A stretch of DNA of 64,000 nt from Lucinisca nassula (Eukaryota; Mollusca; Bivalvia; Lucinida; Lucinidae): positions 220,181,234-220,245,233 of the forward strand of contig OY757010.1 in assembly GCA_963580285.1 (NCBI GenBank), read 5' to 3'. The notes beneath the pieces were generated by a model, which worked only from the letters and a program-made list of their open reading frames with translations, searched no databases and had not been told where the DNA came from. Shown here in pieces: positions 33,901-48,933 of this stretch (its first letter is position 1; each line of letters starts with the position of its first letter). A program made the translations under genes and the position numbers.

Positions 33901-36900
33901 AAACCGGGTTTGCTTTTTTTTCGTTTTTTTTTTGTTTAATCTTTTCTTCCAAAGGATATACATGAGTTTAGGACGCCACCGGTCGCTAAGGAAATGCTAT
34001 CCCACGATTGCGTATTTTTGCGCATGCGCAGTTTTGTGTGGCAAAAAAAAAAATAACCGTTGTTCAGACTGAGCATATAGCAGTTATTAATTTCTTTGAA
34101 TTTGACAATTTTATATAAAGGGTAAGGTAAAGGTGACGTATGTCTTGGGTCACTCTGGCGTCCAACTGATACTGGCTGACAGTTGGGTAAGACCTACTGT
34201 CCTTGCAACAGGTAAGGGTAGAGGGGGTGCTCTTATTCCTTCTATTTCTACATTGTCATTCATTTTCCTCTTTCTCCTGTGTCCTTTACTTTGACCTATG
34301 CTCTCTTCTATATTTGTTCTCCCTTTCTCAGGGAGACGAGACAAAAATTATCCACATGGACTGACGTGTCGTTAAACCCAAAACAATTAATACTCGAATA
34401 ATTAACTGACAATGGTCGCGCCATGTTGCGCTAATCGCAAAACAAACGATGCGACAGTAAAGATGATTGGTTGGTTGAATTGTGGATGAATGTTCCCGCC
34501 AACACTATTTAGGTCATTTTGGAGACGCTGCTTCCCGTTTTGTAGGACTTTTACCCACCATTGAGATGTAATGACATCTCAAGCCTTGCCGCATAAATGA
34601 AACCAAAAGGCTAATATGCATTTGACGGTCTGACTCACATCACTTTGCCTGGACAATCTTAGTACATCTAAGCGGTTTACCAGTACTCATGTGTGGTCAG
34701 TTTCAGCTCTGCGTGGAACCACCATGCAGCCCAATTTATTTCTCCAAGCCCCGATGGGCGGGGGGGGGGTGTTGAGACAGTGAAGATGAATCGAAGGATT
34801 ACTAACCTGACGGATTCAACATGTGGGTGATAAAGATCAATCGTTTACAACCAGCAACAGGGTTGTTGAACATTGAAATTCACCGTCCCCGCGATCCCCG
34901 CCCATTGAGGCTTGAAGAAATTGATGGGCTGCATGATGCTTCCACGCAGAGCTGAAACCAACGCACACGAGTTCTGGTAAACCAATTAGAGGATCTAAGC
35001 CAGCCCAGGCAAAACGGTGCGAATCGGACCGTCCATGCTTATAAACCCTATTGGTTTCGTTGGGCGACAGGGCTTGAGGTGTCATTTTATCTCAATATCG
35101 GGTAAAAGTCCCACAGAATTGGAAGCAACGTCTCCAAAATGACCTATACAGTGTATGGGGGACGTTAAATCTAAAAAAAAAATCACCGTCCCCGTTAACA
35201 CTATTTGGGTCATTTTTAAGACGTTGCTTCCTGTACCCACATTGAGATAAAATAAGATCTCAAGCCTTCCCGCCAGATAAAATAGATGTGGTTTATAATG
35301 GTTTAACAGTACATGTACTCATGTGCGGTCAGTTTTAGCTCTGCGAACCCAGGGCTCCTCGTATACCGTACAAACACTCTACCGACTGAGATACCGAGCC
35401 ACACCTTCGACCTTTTACATTTTCCCCCTGCCTAATGAGATTCGTCCCGAATGTCTAAGTGCTATCCAGTCTGGCCATGGTACTTGCGTGTTCAGGTTTT
35501 TGAAAGTATCGCTTCTGAGACTCTGCCAGTAATGTGTTTGCTTAACTGCTCATTTTTTGTCATGAAAGTCAAGTCAGGTCAAAAATTTATTCAGGGCCCC
35601 CTAACTCAGGGTATGAGAATTAAACACGCATTCATTTAAAACGTACAGCAAACAACAAATAGCATGAACATGTATATAATGCAATAGTAAAATGAGAATT
35701 CGGACATGGTATCTGCTAAGTACTGTTGTGATTCAAAAGATTGTGAACTGCAATTTTTGTTTCTTTGATTAGAGGTTTAACGTCCTCGTCAACAATATAA
35801 AGGTCATTTTGGAGACGTTGTTTCCAATTTTGTGGGACTTTTACCCGACATTGAGGTGAAATGACATCTCATGCCCTAGCACCCAATGAAAGCATTAGGG
35901 TTTATAAGCATGGATGGTACGTCCGACTCGCACCGCATTGCCTGGTAGGCTTAGATCCTCTAAGCGGTTTACCAGTATTCGTGTGCGGGTCGATTTGAGC
36001 TCTGCGTGGAAGCATCATGCAACCCATCTATTTCTTCAAGCCCCGATGGGCGGGGCCGCTGAACTGCAGTATAAAAGTCTATGAATGTTGTGGATGAAAT
36101 GAAAAACACTTGGCTTAAAAAATCTTATTTTTCCTTAGTTTACTGTACACAAACGGGCCCGATTGATTACTTTTTGCCACACAAAACTGCGCATGGGCAG
36201 CGTAGCCAAGGAAGTTAATCAGCCTAAACTCATCTATAAGTATTCAGAACTTATTTATCTTCATTGCAGATTGTGTTGAGCCGTATGACGGCCGTAAAAC
36301 GTCTTCCCGTACATCATCATATTGCAGATTATAAGAACCTTATATGGTGTGAGGGGTAGATGAAAAAAAAACCGTACCGAGGGTCAATGTTCAGCATCAA
36401 GAGGATTTTTCTATCCACCCTTCACACCCATATAGGATTCTTTTTCATGCATATCTTCCATTTCGCGGATTTTTAATGCTGCAGTCACTTCGGTTAGCGA
36501 CGTCCTCTATATTGTGATGACAACCCTGGAATTTTTATTGACTTCCGGTAACGTGCTGTGACGTCAGTTTTAACGGCGGCGCACTTGAGGTCGTATTCAA
36601 CCAGTGCATTACTCAAACACGTGAGAAGATTCAATTTTGGGTTAAACAACAGGGTTAGTACAGAATTTCTATCCCATGCTAAAACTATGGATTTCCTTAT
36701 CTGGTGCGCAAGAAAATATTTTCTTGTACTTTGGGATCATTGAGTTCATTTTGAGTCATTTTGAAAATAGAGTTCTGCTTAAGTCGGAGCTGGACGACGT
36801 GGCCCGTGTTGCACATTTCAGTACTGATCATGAACAGACTCAATACAACCGAGTCTGCTATTTTCGTTCATTTTGGTATATTCTTTGCTAACTTTTCAGA

Positions 36901-39900
36901 ACATATTTATCTTCACTGCAGCATGTGTTGTGTCGTGTGGCGGCCGTAAAAATTCTCCCCATACATCATCATGGTTCATATTATATTTTCCGGTCGTTTG
37001 GGATCATTAGAGATCATTTAAAATCATTTTGAATCATTTTGAAAATAGAGTTCTAAAGCCGGTGCTAGAGGGCGTGGCAGCTGTTGTACATTACAGTACT
37101 GGTCTTGGGACAGACTCAATAAAACCGAGTCTGCTATTTTCGTTTATTCGGTGTAATCTTTGCTTCCAAAGGATCAAACTATTCAGAACTTTTTATCTTC
37201 ACTGCAGCTGGTGTTGTGCAGTGTGGCGGCCGTATAAAGTTTCCCCATATGTCCCGGTCGTTTAGAATCATTAGAGATCATTTAGAATCATTTTGAAAAT
37301 AGAGTTCTACTAAAACAGGTGCTAGTGGGCGTGGCCGGTGTTGCACATTTCAGTACTGGTCATGAACAGACTCAATACAACCGAGTCTGCCATTTTCGTT
37401 TATTTGTTGTATTCTTTGTTTTAAAAGAATAAAACTATATAAAATTATTTATTCATGGAAATGTTTGAAATCCACAGTTTTGCCATTGTTATTATGTCTG
37501 ATACTACAATGGAATTGAGGGCGAGTGTGGAAAATTAATAAACTCCGGAGTTGAAGCCCAAAGTAGCTTTATTACTAACTGTCCCAAGGCGATCATTCGT
37601 TTGCAGTATCTTAATTGTTTATTGGCTTCGTTCCGTTGGTTCGTGTTTCGTCTGTTTTTGTGTAAGCCGCCATGTCACTGACTTATTTGAGGTGACATGA
37701 GATAGCTGCGTTCTTCGATTATGGCCTTTCCTGCAAGGCATGTTCTTACTAGTTTGCTGCATACCGTCCACAGGCAGGTGTTCATTGGAAGTGTCTCTGC
37801 TTTTTGGCTTGATGTGTCCTGTCAACGTAACATTTATGTGGTTTAAAATGGCTGTGTTTTGGCCGTGGAATTTTTGAGTGACCATATTATTTTTGCCTAA
37901 CAAGGAATATTCATAATAGGTATTTCGAAAAAGGTGTGTGAAATAAAAATAGTCGATGTTAAAAATGTATCTGCATTTCTAACATGTGTTTGAAAATATT
38001 TAATGGAAAAGCAGAATACCAATGATTCTGAAAGAAAATACCGCCTTATATCTGAATGAAACTTTGCTTGCGCCAGACACCTATTTGTGTTCTGACATCC
38101 CACATTTGACTAATCAAATGTTCAGTTAATGAGCGAACTAGTTCAATTTTGCCGCTTTTCTCCTCCTTACACCGCAAAAATTATTTGTACCGTTCGTTTT
38201 TGTCAAATTAAACTTAGGAAGTCCAGACAATTTGATTTTGTTCGATATACCAAACATTGTCTATAGTAAGTATGAACATGAATGGACAGAGGGGTCTTGA
38301 GTGTCTCTGGTGGTAGCTGTGGGTTAATCGTATCGATTCCCGATCATTGCCTGCACTTCTATTTTAATCTCACTATGTGAATATAAATCGATCAATCAGA
38401 TGATCGAGTAAAGGAAACAGATCAGTTCCAGTACAGGCAGTATTCTGAGACGTTATAGTAAATTGTTAGTCTGTCTAATGGCAAGGTCAGTAGATAGTTG
38501 CAATTGCAAATGAAAACGTCATTACCAATTACCGGAAAAAAGCAGAAGTGACAATAAATACGTTGTATAAAATAAGTCACATAAATAATCACAAAACAAG
38601 ATGTACACAAACACATAAATCCAGGTATCACACATAGATAAAATAAACGTGAAGGCAATGATCAGGGATCGATACAATAAGCTCATACTACCCATCATTT
38701 CCTCCACTTCTATGTTCTTATAGGCATTGTTGGAGAAGAGATTTGACTCCAACATTGAATTTAGAAACTGTCTATGGCCGGGACCATCGGAGACTAACTA
38801 TTGGTTTTCTTTTGCTTCAGCATTTCAGTGGTTTCTTGCTGTCGAGTCCTCACCGTTGTCTCACCTCTGTTGTTGTTTGATTATTTGTGTTCACGGAGTT
38901 GTTGCACTGATGAGTTAGGAGGCGTTCATGCGGACTGAACAAAGTATTTGTCTATATCGCGACGGAAGTAAGGGCGAGGATTGTGGCCACGTAAAATCGA
39001 GTTCAGCCCCCCCCCCTCCAGTGGAATTCGTTTCCGCTGACCGTTCCAAGGCGGTTCTTCTGTCGCGGTAAATTTTTGTAATGGTTGGTCTTTGGGCGTT
39101 TGTGTCGCTTATGTTATTTTATTTTGGATAGCCTCTTGGCCATTTTGTGGGAAAGTAACTGTCCCTGTGGCTTTCGGCTGTTCGTGTTTCCATTAGGGTC
39201 TGTTGCTTCATGTTTGTGCGTCTTTCCCTTTGGTGTCTCTGATGGGAGCTGTGGGTTGATTGTATCGAATACTGATCATTGCCTCAACTTCTATTTTAAT
39301 CGGAATGACGTCTGTAAAACTTAAAAAAGGCTTTCCGTAGTTTATGATACCTATCACGCTGATAAACAATTTTAGCAGTTACATGTAACTACGAGTGATG
39401 AAATCAAATTAATAGATACGCTGGCCAACCGAATAGAGGTATAATGAAATGTTGCTGTTTTCATTGAAGAGAAGTGTTTTGATGTGTGCGTTTCTTTCCC
39501 TTGGGTTGGAGATGTGAGGTAATTGTATCGATTCCTGAACATTGCCTTCACTTCTCTATTACGCACTGGCAAGTGCAATGCAAACTAAAACCTCCACTCA
39601 AACAAACGTTCGAGCGAAAACTATAGAACTGGTGGCAACTAATGCAATGACCTTTTAGCATATTTAAGCTAATACAACATTGAGCCTGCTTAGACTGGTA
39701 CTATGTACTGTAGAAAATTTCAAAATGTTTTCAAAGTTTGTTGTTATAACAACAACAAACTTTGAAAACATTTTGAAATTTTCTACAGTACATGTCACTG
39801 TGAATGATTTTTTGGTGGCAAACATACACATCTCAGATGTGACAAACTTTTATGTTAAAAAATGTCTGCTCCAAAAATGCTTCAATAGCTCGACAGAATA

Positions 39901-42900
39901 TAAATTTTAGAAAAAGAATGAAATATCTTTTCCAACCCTACTACACCCATTATGATGTGAAATTCACAAGGGTATTTATTGCATTGAGTTGTTAACACGA
40001 TGTAGAGTCATGGCAGATAACATTGTATCTTGCATGGGTTAGAGAAATAAAAGTGAAGGAAATTATCAGAAATCGATACAATATCTGACACAGTCCGGCC
40101 GTCCACACGTCCGCACAGGACTGAATTGAACTAAAATAGCCACGGCCATTCATGACCGATTTATTGAGAATGACTCAAAGACCTCTATAAGTGCTAATTG
40201 CTTTATTGTTATGAGTAAAATTTCAGAAACAAAAATAAGGCCTCCGGAGTTGAAAAAAGTATATAAAAATAAATGCTTAGGAAAAGCCACAATCAAAATA
40301 GAAGTTAAGGCAATGATCAGGAATCGATCCAATTAACCCACATTTTCCATCGGAGACACCAAAGATTACAGCCTATCAATGACACCAAGAAGAAGATAGA
40401 GGATATTTGATTTTTTCAGTGTAAGATCGAATTTTATTTCATCGAATGAACACCAAAACTATTATTTTCACGAGTGGCGTAGCCACGAGTGAAAATAACA
40501 GTTTTGGTGTTCATTAGTGAAATAAAATTTGATCTTGCACTGAAAAAATCACATTTTCTGTTTCTTACATGCTTCAAAAGGCAACATTTAGCGTCTTTAA
40601 TGGTGTCGCTCACATTCGATGAAAATTATCATTGTTCCTGTTCGTTTCGCGTCAATTTAGTGGTGTCCATCGTGTTTAGTGGGTATACTATTGGGTGTAA
40701 ACTGAAGTTTGCACCTGAGAAATGGCCTGGGATGGTATTATTATGAATGATTAATGAAATAATTGAGAGAGTAGTTTTCCAAAGAAGTTGCTGGCAAGTC
40801 TAACGTCGCGCGACAAAAGACGTGACGTCAGCGTCATAAATGACGTCAGTAACGTCCCCGTCACACATGAACAGGCTATGCGTCAATTAGAACACATTTC
40901 AGTATTGTTCAGTTATCTGACAAAGATAAAATTGAAATTAGAGTTAGATTTGAAGAAAGAAGTAGTCCCAAACAGTGAAAAATAAAAAATCGTATTTTCA
41001 CTGTTTGAAACAGTGAAAATATCGATTTATATGTTACTGATAAATCTCTATCATTCATTGAAAAGCATGTAAGAAAGTAACTTACAACGAGGAAAACAAG
41101 GAAAAAGTAAAAATAAAACGAATCATAAACAGCACAGCAACCAGCTCCCTCTTCCCAACAAGAAGTGATCAATGTGCAACAGGCACTATTAATGACATTT
41201 AAATAATAATAATAATAATAATAATAACAATAATAATAATAGTAATAATAATACAAACCATAAGCACATGAAATACTTATAAAATTAAAATGGGAGTCTC
41301 TCAAGAAAAGGAGAAAAGACAGTAGGCTCATCCTTTTATACAAAGGTCTAAAGGGTGCTGCCAGCATTCCAACAGATGACCTTGTTCCCCCAGCTAGACA
41401 CTGTAGAAATCACCATTTGTTGGCGTTTCAGACCCTTTCTGCAAGAACTGACATAAAGTGTCGTTCTTCCTTAGAACCATTAGATATTGGAATGCCCTTC
41501 CCGATTCGATTATTTCGACAGCTGAAAATGCTGATGATTGTGTAGCTAAATTTACCTCTATGGGCCCTACCTTCACTCTAGATTCTTATATTATTTCAAT
41601 ACACAAAATAGTCAAAACCCTACTTAGCACCTACCCCGGCCACTCCATAGGACTCTCCAGTATGCCGGTAAAGTACTTGTGTTACACCCGACTGCGTTTT
41701 TGCTTTTAACTTTTAACTTGCTGTGGATGGTACTTATGTTTTTGAAAAAGATTGAGGGTTACTGAAGAGGCCTTATTGACCGAAACTAGATAGTCTGACC
41801 CAGAAAAATCGTGTACACGCCAGTAATTTCAGTTCTGTCTTGCAAAGGATTACTTTTCTCTAGAACGTGTCATATTTCACTACATTGCCGTTAAGAGGAT
41901 GTGTGGCGGTCGTACAAATTCGAGTCTTAATCTTTGTTTCATCTCTGTATTCGTTTGATTGTTATTTTCTCGGAGATGTTGCACTGATGAATTAGAGGTC
42001 CTTCATGCTGACTGAACAAATTATTTGTCTTAACCACGACAGAACCAAGGGCGAGGATTGTGCCCACGTAAAATCGATTTAAGCCCCCTACCGTAAAAAT
42101 CTTTTTACTGAAAGGTACTTGTGTTGGGATGTATAATTTTGCATGTATGTAATCCTAATATATTTTTTTTAGTTTGGATAGCCGTTTTGGCCATTTTGTG
42201 GAAAAAACTATCTTCTGTCTTTCCGCTTATGACGTTTTTGTTATGGTGAAGTTGTCTTATGTTGTTTTTTCTTTTTCTTTTGTTGTCTTGAATGGGAGGT
42301 CTGAGGTTATAGTGTCGATTCATGTTCTATCCTAGGGATTTCAGATACACAGATGACTTTGTTTTGAAAATTACATTCTGCATCCTTTCTATTCTATTAA
42401 GGTTGCAATTAAGGATAGTGTAAATTCTGACAAATTTGCGTCCTTTTTCTTTTAGCCATAACTCCTGTATTGAACAGTTCAGGAAAGCTGCGTGCAAGAT
42501 AAATGATAAGCGTGACAACTTCGATTTCTCTATAGTTAACTTCCCTTTCCTTTGTTGTATCATTCCATACGGTTAAATCAATAGGTATGGGTCAGAAATT
42601 CGAAACAAGATGACAAAACTGACTTTGAAAGTACTGAAAATGAACAATTATTTTAGTGGGCGTTTATTGTATATGTATGATACATTGGTGAATCGTTGAT
42701 GACAACATTCTTATATTCGACAGATCAATCAGAAGAAGCACAAATTTGCATTTGGGAGTGTAGTAGGCGCGGAAGAAATTGTAAGCACAGACCCTGTGCA
42801 CCAGAAGTATCAGGAATGGTTCTACGAGCATTTCGAATGGGGGCTTACAGGGAACGCTCTGAAGTGGAAACCTATGGAAAAACAGCAGGCAAGGTGTTTT

Positions 42901-45900
42901 CAGTTCTTTTTTTTTTCTTGAAGGTTTCCGTAATTAAAATCAAAAACTATCAGGCACTGGTAGATCTACAATCAGATCCAAAATTGTTCCCACACTAGTA
43001 CTGTCACCAGTGAAAGAAGTCGAAATGGAGTGACGACAGTTAACAAAACGCACCACAGGTAAACAGAGTAATCAGCTAAAACCTTAAGATGAGGCAACTT
43101 TTACAAAAATATCTTATTCTCCCCTATCAGCAGGGCAGTGCCCTTATAGGAAATAACTTGTTCCTGAGGAGCAAAGATGGACCGCTATTTCTGTAAGACA
43201 ACATTTATGGAATGCGTGCAGAAATGCCCGAAACTTCTCTTTTGTAAACAAATAACGTTTTCGTTAGATGATGTTTCGTTTAAACATCGGTCATTCAGTA
43301 TGGAAATATGCTAATATTTTGCCGAAAAAGAATGTAAGCAGCAACGAGCTTGTTAAGCTAAAGTTGCTTCTCGTGTATCTAATCCCTTTACAAACTTTGG
43401 AAGTTACTGACCGTTCGTTTTTATTTGACACATGTTATTACAGTCGAATATGCTAAATCAATATGCAAATGAAGAGTTTTAATCAGTATTGTCACACAGC
43501 CCGCCTATATATGCAATAAAAAGAAACTGCGATATCAATGGGCGCATTACGATAACACATTCGTGTTATATAATGCATTCTTTCATACATCAAAAAAGTA
43601 TTTTTTAGCGGTGAAAATTTGTGATATTTTTATTTATACTCAAAACATATGTTTGAGGTGCTCGACAGAACCGCCATATTGGAACAGAAATAAGGGAAAT
43701 ATTGATTACATCCGTAAACTCCAGTTTCCTCTATATAACGTGGTATTTAGAGGGGTGTTCATTACACGAGCTTATTAATACGACGGGAAGAGCGTGACGC
43801 GAAAAAAGGACATTTCATGGTGTCACTCGTGGATGTTTCGAATTATATTATTATATTAAGATAACACACTTGTGCGACATAGTACACGTTTTCACATGTT
43901 CAAAATTGCTTCTTCTTAGTTGAATTGTTTCAAAATAGACTGAAGGCAATGATCAGAAAGTGATACAATTACCTCGCAACTCTCAACCAAGACATCGAGA
44001 AAGTCGAATCACGAACATAGAACAACTTCAACATAATGAAAATGTCACAAGGCTAAAAGGAGAGTTAGAAAAACGGCTCTCCATAATAAAATATGTTAGG
44101 TATGTTAGGAATACATACATGCAAAGACAAACTATAACAAAACAATAATAAACCACAACAGAAGAATCGCATTTGATTTTTTCCATATACATTACAGAAA
44201 CAAAATCACATTATATTTTGAGATAGTATGCGTCACGTCATCAAAAGTCTGTTTTAAAGAAGGGGGCGATTACCCTGTGTATTTGATGTTTGGACCTGAA
44301 GATTTAATCACTTTAATTCAACAATTTTTGCTATACTGTGCAGTTGAGAAGACCAGATTGTGTCTTTCCTGATCGCAAACCTAGCGAGGCCATAGAGACT
44401 AAGATATTGCTTTAATCTTTCCACCTTTTAGGAGTTTCCGAAAGAAACTCTTCGAGTTTTGAATCTATAAAAGTTATCGTATTTCGATAACACATCCATA
44501 TAACATAGTTCGTTATTTCATATCTCCAAAATGGTTATTTTTCAGATGCAATATTGTTGAAAATGGGTTGCAGGATCGCGTTAGAATTGCTTCATTGAGA
44601 CGGTATTAACGTGTATCCACAGCCTATGTCTTGATGTAGAAAGAAAGCCTCGTATACCCCATTTTCTCTTGATACGAAGGCAAGCCACTAAGCAACCAGC
44701 CTATCCAATCTCCAGTTGACCGAGACAACAAAGATTTTATTTTTATGCCTTGTTTCAATACATGTTTTAGGCATGAGGGCAAAACTTGCACCCTTATCGC
44801 GTCATTCAGTCATAAGATATTGGACGTCAAAGATGGCTAGTGTTGCCAAAAGTTGAGTACCGTGCTGTAATTCGGTACTTGTATTTGAAAGGGAAAACAC
44901 GTCATGAAATACATAGCAAGTTGGCCGATCTTCTGCACCTTCATATGCTCAAGGTAAATTCTGGGTTGGGGAATTCAAACGCGGTAGAACGCCCAACAGA
45001 TGCGACCGTTGAAGAATCGTGCAACTTAGTATAGAATCCGTTTCGGTTTCATAACTTTGGGGTTGAGACACACTGATGAAGATTAAATATCAGAAAGACC
45101 TCTGTGTCACTAAATTTGGTATAGTTACGCCTTAATTGCAACTATTTGGTGGATATCGCTGCTGGTGGATGATTCGTTCGTCCCCGAGGGTATCATCAGC
45201 CCAGTATCAGTTCCTAAGTGCTGAGGTTGATACTACGGTGTTGACGTCAGTACTCAAGTACTGATTTAAATAGCTATATTATATCTTTAACTTTTGCAGT
45301 ATAAAATTCTATTTTTCTAAACCTAAGACTTACTTGTCAGGTGAGACATGTATCTTAGCGGATTTGGTTGCCGCGTTTTGTTATATTTTAAATTTTGTTA
45401 GTCTTGCTACTTTGGACATCTCCTTCCTGATGCCGGGACTTCCGTGGAGCGTGGGCTATGTTTGCTGATGTTGGCTCGGTGGGAGACGCCTATAAGTCCG
45501 CGGGTGGGCGTCTCTTGCCTAATGCCTCCAGTTGACCTGTGTGTGCTCGGAGGGGGATGTGCTGTGTTTGCCGGGTCTTGCCAATCATCCGTTTCGGTTT
45601 CATAACTTTGGGGCTGAGACACACTGATGAAGATTAAATATCAGAAAGGCCTCTGTGTCACTAAATTTGGTGTAGTTACGCTTTAATTAGTACGGGATCT
45701 GATGTACTGTGAATTTTAGTGAAAGGAATAGCGAATGCATTTGCCACCACGTGAACTTATGGAAACAGGAGGAGCGCTTAGGACTTTCTAGTCATTTCCG
45801 TAATTTCCCCAATTGATATTTATTCTTCATATTTCGTTCATTCATGTATTTCATCTATCATTTAGCATTAAGCTTGTAATCAGTAGCGTATATCAACTTC

Positions 45901-48856
45901 TGTCCGTATTTTAGCTTCGCGCACTTTACACCTCACTGATTAACAATGCATGCGTGCGCCTTTGTCAGTCTTTCTTTGTTCCTGGCAGGGGTTGGACTCG
46001 CGTCCAACTGAGGGAAAGATCTTATGTATTTTTCCTAATTACTTAGTATATTTATACATTTAATTATCAGATGAGCGAGGTTGACAGGGAAGTTTCTTTA
46101 AAGTCCAGAAATATGGAACCATCATCTTTTAATCTCGAACCCCCTTGAGATAGTGGGAGACGTTCTATTACCATAACAGCTGTCATAACAGCCATCATTT
46201 GGCAACATCCACCCTAAATAGATACCCCGTGACACATAACACATTTCAACGTTTCAACAATTGTACATGATCACTTGGGTATGCGCACGCTAACAGCCAG
46301 CCGTTGGGTCCAAAAATCCCTTAGCGACGAGCAAATTGCAATCAGAGCATTAGTATGCAGCGCATTGTTGATGCGGTTGAGCTCAAAGGAAGGGGATTTT
46401 CTTTCACCTGATTCCATTAATATGAGCCAGAAAATACACCGTAATGTCGCCAGTGGGTAGAACCGGGGTCTCCGAGGCCAAAGACACTGTATTTTGGGAC
46501 GCACAAGGCGTTATTATGTTGGAATTGCTAGCACAGAAAAGTACATTATGCGTATTTTGCAAATTTACTGGACCAACTGAGAACTGCGATCTGTGAAAAA
46601 CGTCGAGGTAAACTCTCCAAAGGGATCCTGCTCCAACATTGAAAAAACGGATATCCTTGGATGTCAATTCCGGTCAAACGAAGAAGTCCCGGCTTCTGTT
46701 GAGGAGTGGGTTTGAGATAAGGACCCGGGCTTCTTCATTTCTGGTCTAAGGGCACTGGAACAGCGTTGGTCTAAGTGTATGTTTGTTGATTTGAGGTTTA
46801 ACGTCCCCGTCAACACTGTATATGTTATTTTGGAGACGTTGCTTCCAATTTTGTCGGACTTTTACCCAACATTGAGATGAAATGACATCTCAAGCCCTGT
46901 CGCCCAATGAAACCAATAGGGTTTATAAACATGGACGGTCCGACTCGCACCGCTTTGCCTGGGCAGGCATAGAGCCTCTAAGTGGTTTACCAGTACTCGT
47001 GTGAGTTCGGTGTCAGCTCTGCGTGGAAGCATCATGCAGCCCCTTTATTTCTTCAAGCCCCGATTGGCGGGGACCGGTCGTCTAATTGAACCATTCTAGA
47101 GGGCAATTGCATCGAAAAAGAAGAGGTCGATCTCCCCCCTGAAATAAGTTAGGCTGATTTCTTATTGACTGTCCATCTTTTTTAGTGTGGTTTACGTGGA
47201 TGTACATTTCACGGACATGCTAATGTGACGTTTTGTTAACATGGAATTTAGTCAAAATTATTGGCAGGGTTCCAACGAAGCTTGTCGAAATACCAATTTG
47301 AGCCGTTCAAAATACATCTGTCAGACACCCACGAACTATTTTAGCAGCATCTTTTAGAAAAAAAATTCTACTGAGGACAATGTTATCTCTAGCGCCATGA
47401 CTGGCGACACATCAGGCATGAATTGTTAGCGTTTATATCAATATCAGCATAGTGTATAACTTTAGAATTAAAGATAGCGTTTAAATGAATATGTTATCAA
47501 CCTATGTTTCAGGGAGTGATAGACTACGATACACCTACAAGGGCAATAAATGCAATGAAAAGCAGAGGGTAGGTAAACGCCAGTTTGTTTCCTGCGCTGA
47601 AGTAAAACTATAAAATGGGTCATAACTATGCGTTTATTTGGACTACTTTCATATAATGTGTTATCTTTTGATGTTTTGGATCAGGGCTGTGGTTATGATT
47701 CGATCAATACCTAAACGGTCTTCACTCATTTCATTTTCTTGATCCCAGAACGGTTTGAAATATCTAGTCCACGAATGTAATTAGGTGTCTTTAAATTTTA
47801 ATGTCACAAAATATCGTAAAAACTTGCATGTGGCATCTTTGAAATTATAAAACAGTTGTGTTTGCATTGTGGAGACTTATTTCATATGGTGTTTGGAATT
47901 ACATGGTTTTGTTTCAAGTTCCGTTCACGCCTTGGGTCTGGTACATTTTGCTGTTGATGCAACTTTTTGTTTCATCTTTTTAGCAGGCAACCCCAACGTT
48001 TGTATGGGCTGAACCACTTCGTAACAGACGGCAACTAACTATAAACCCCATTCGTCATGTAGTATGCCTGACTGACACATTTTCTAACACATTGAGGCTG
48101 TCTGCGGTTAAAAAATAGAAGTGAAGACAATGATCAGGAATCGATACAATTAACCCACAGCTCCCATCAGAGACATCAAGGGAAAGAAACACAAAGATTT
48201 ATAAACTAGACCCTAATGGAAACACCACTAGCTAAAAGCCCAAAGGAAAGTTACTTTCCCACAAACTGTAAAATTGGCTATCCAAAGCAAAATAATAAAA
48301 GCGATACATACAGTCAAAGATAAGCCATAACAAAAATAAACCACGACAGAAGAGCAGCCTTGGAGCGGTTAGTGAAACGAATTCCTCTGGATAGGAAGGG
48401 GGGGGGGCTTAAATCGATTTTACGTGGCCACAATCCTCGCTCTTACTTCGGTCGCAATTCAGACAAATAATTTGTTCAGTCCGCATGAATGCTCATAACC
48501 CATCAGTACAGCATCGACGTGAACACAAAAATCAATCAACCGCAGAGATGAAACAACGGTTAGGACTCGACAGCAAGAAACCACTGAAATGCTGGAGCAA
48601 AGGAAGACCAACAGTTACACCCCGATGGGCCCAACCAGAGACATCGGATAATTTAACTTTTAACTTTAAATTTTAACTTTTTATCTTTGCACTTTGTCTT
48701 CATCAGACTTTTAACATTTTAACCTATCATCTTTATCTCACCTTCACCTGTTTTTATCATTCTGTTCTATTTTTAACCATTCACTGCACTGACCCCCGGT
48801 CTGAAGCACACCAGACACCTGCACATAATCCCCGCGAGAGGGTGATGCAGTATCAG

Positions 48857-48933
<77 letters not shown>

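Noticed and set aside
37619..37903. A 94-codon minus frame
   Set aside because: Its composition is unremarkable and no motif is recognisable. It is likely a chance frame in an intron.
40909..41367. A 152-codon minus frame
   Set aside because: The centre is poly-Tyr from the AAT microsatellite, and no domain is present.
46271..46667. Overlapping frames on both strands at 46271-46667
   Set aside because: No motif, no repeats and mutually exclusive strands, so they are treated as chance.
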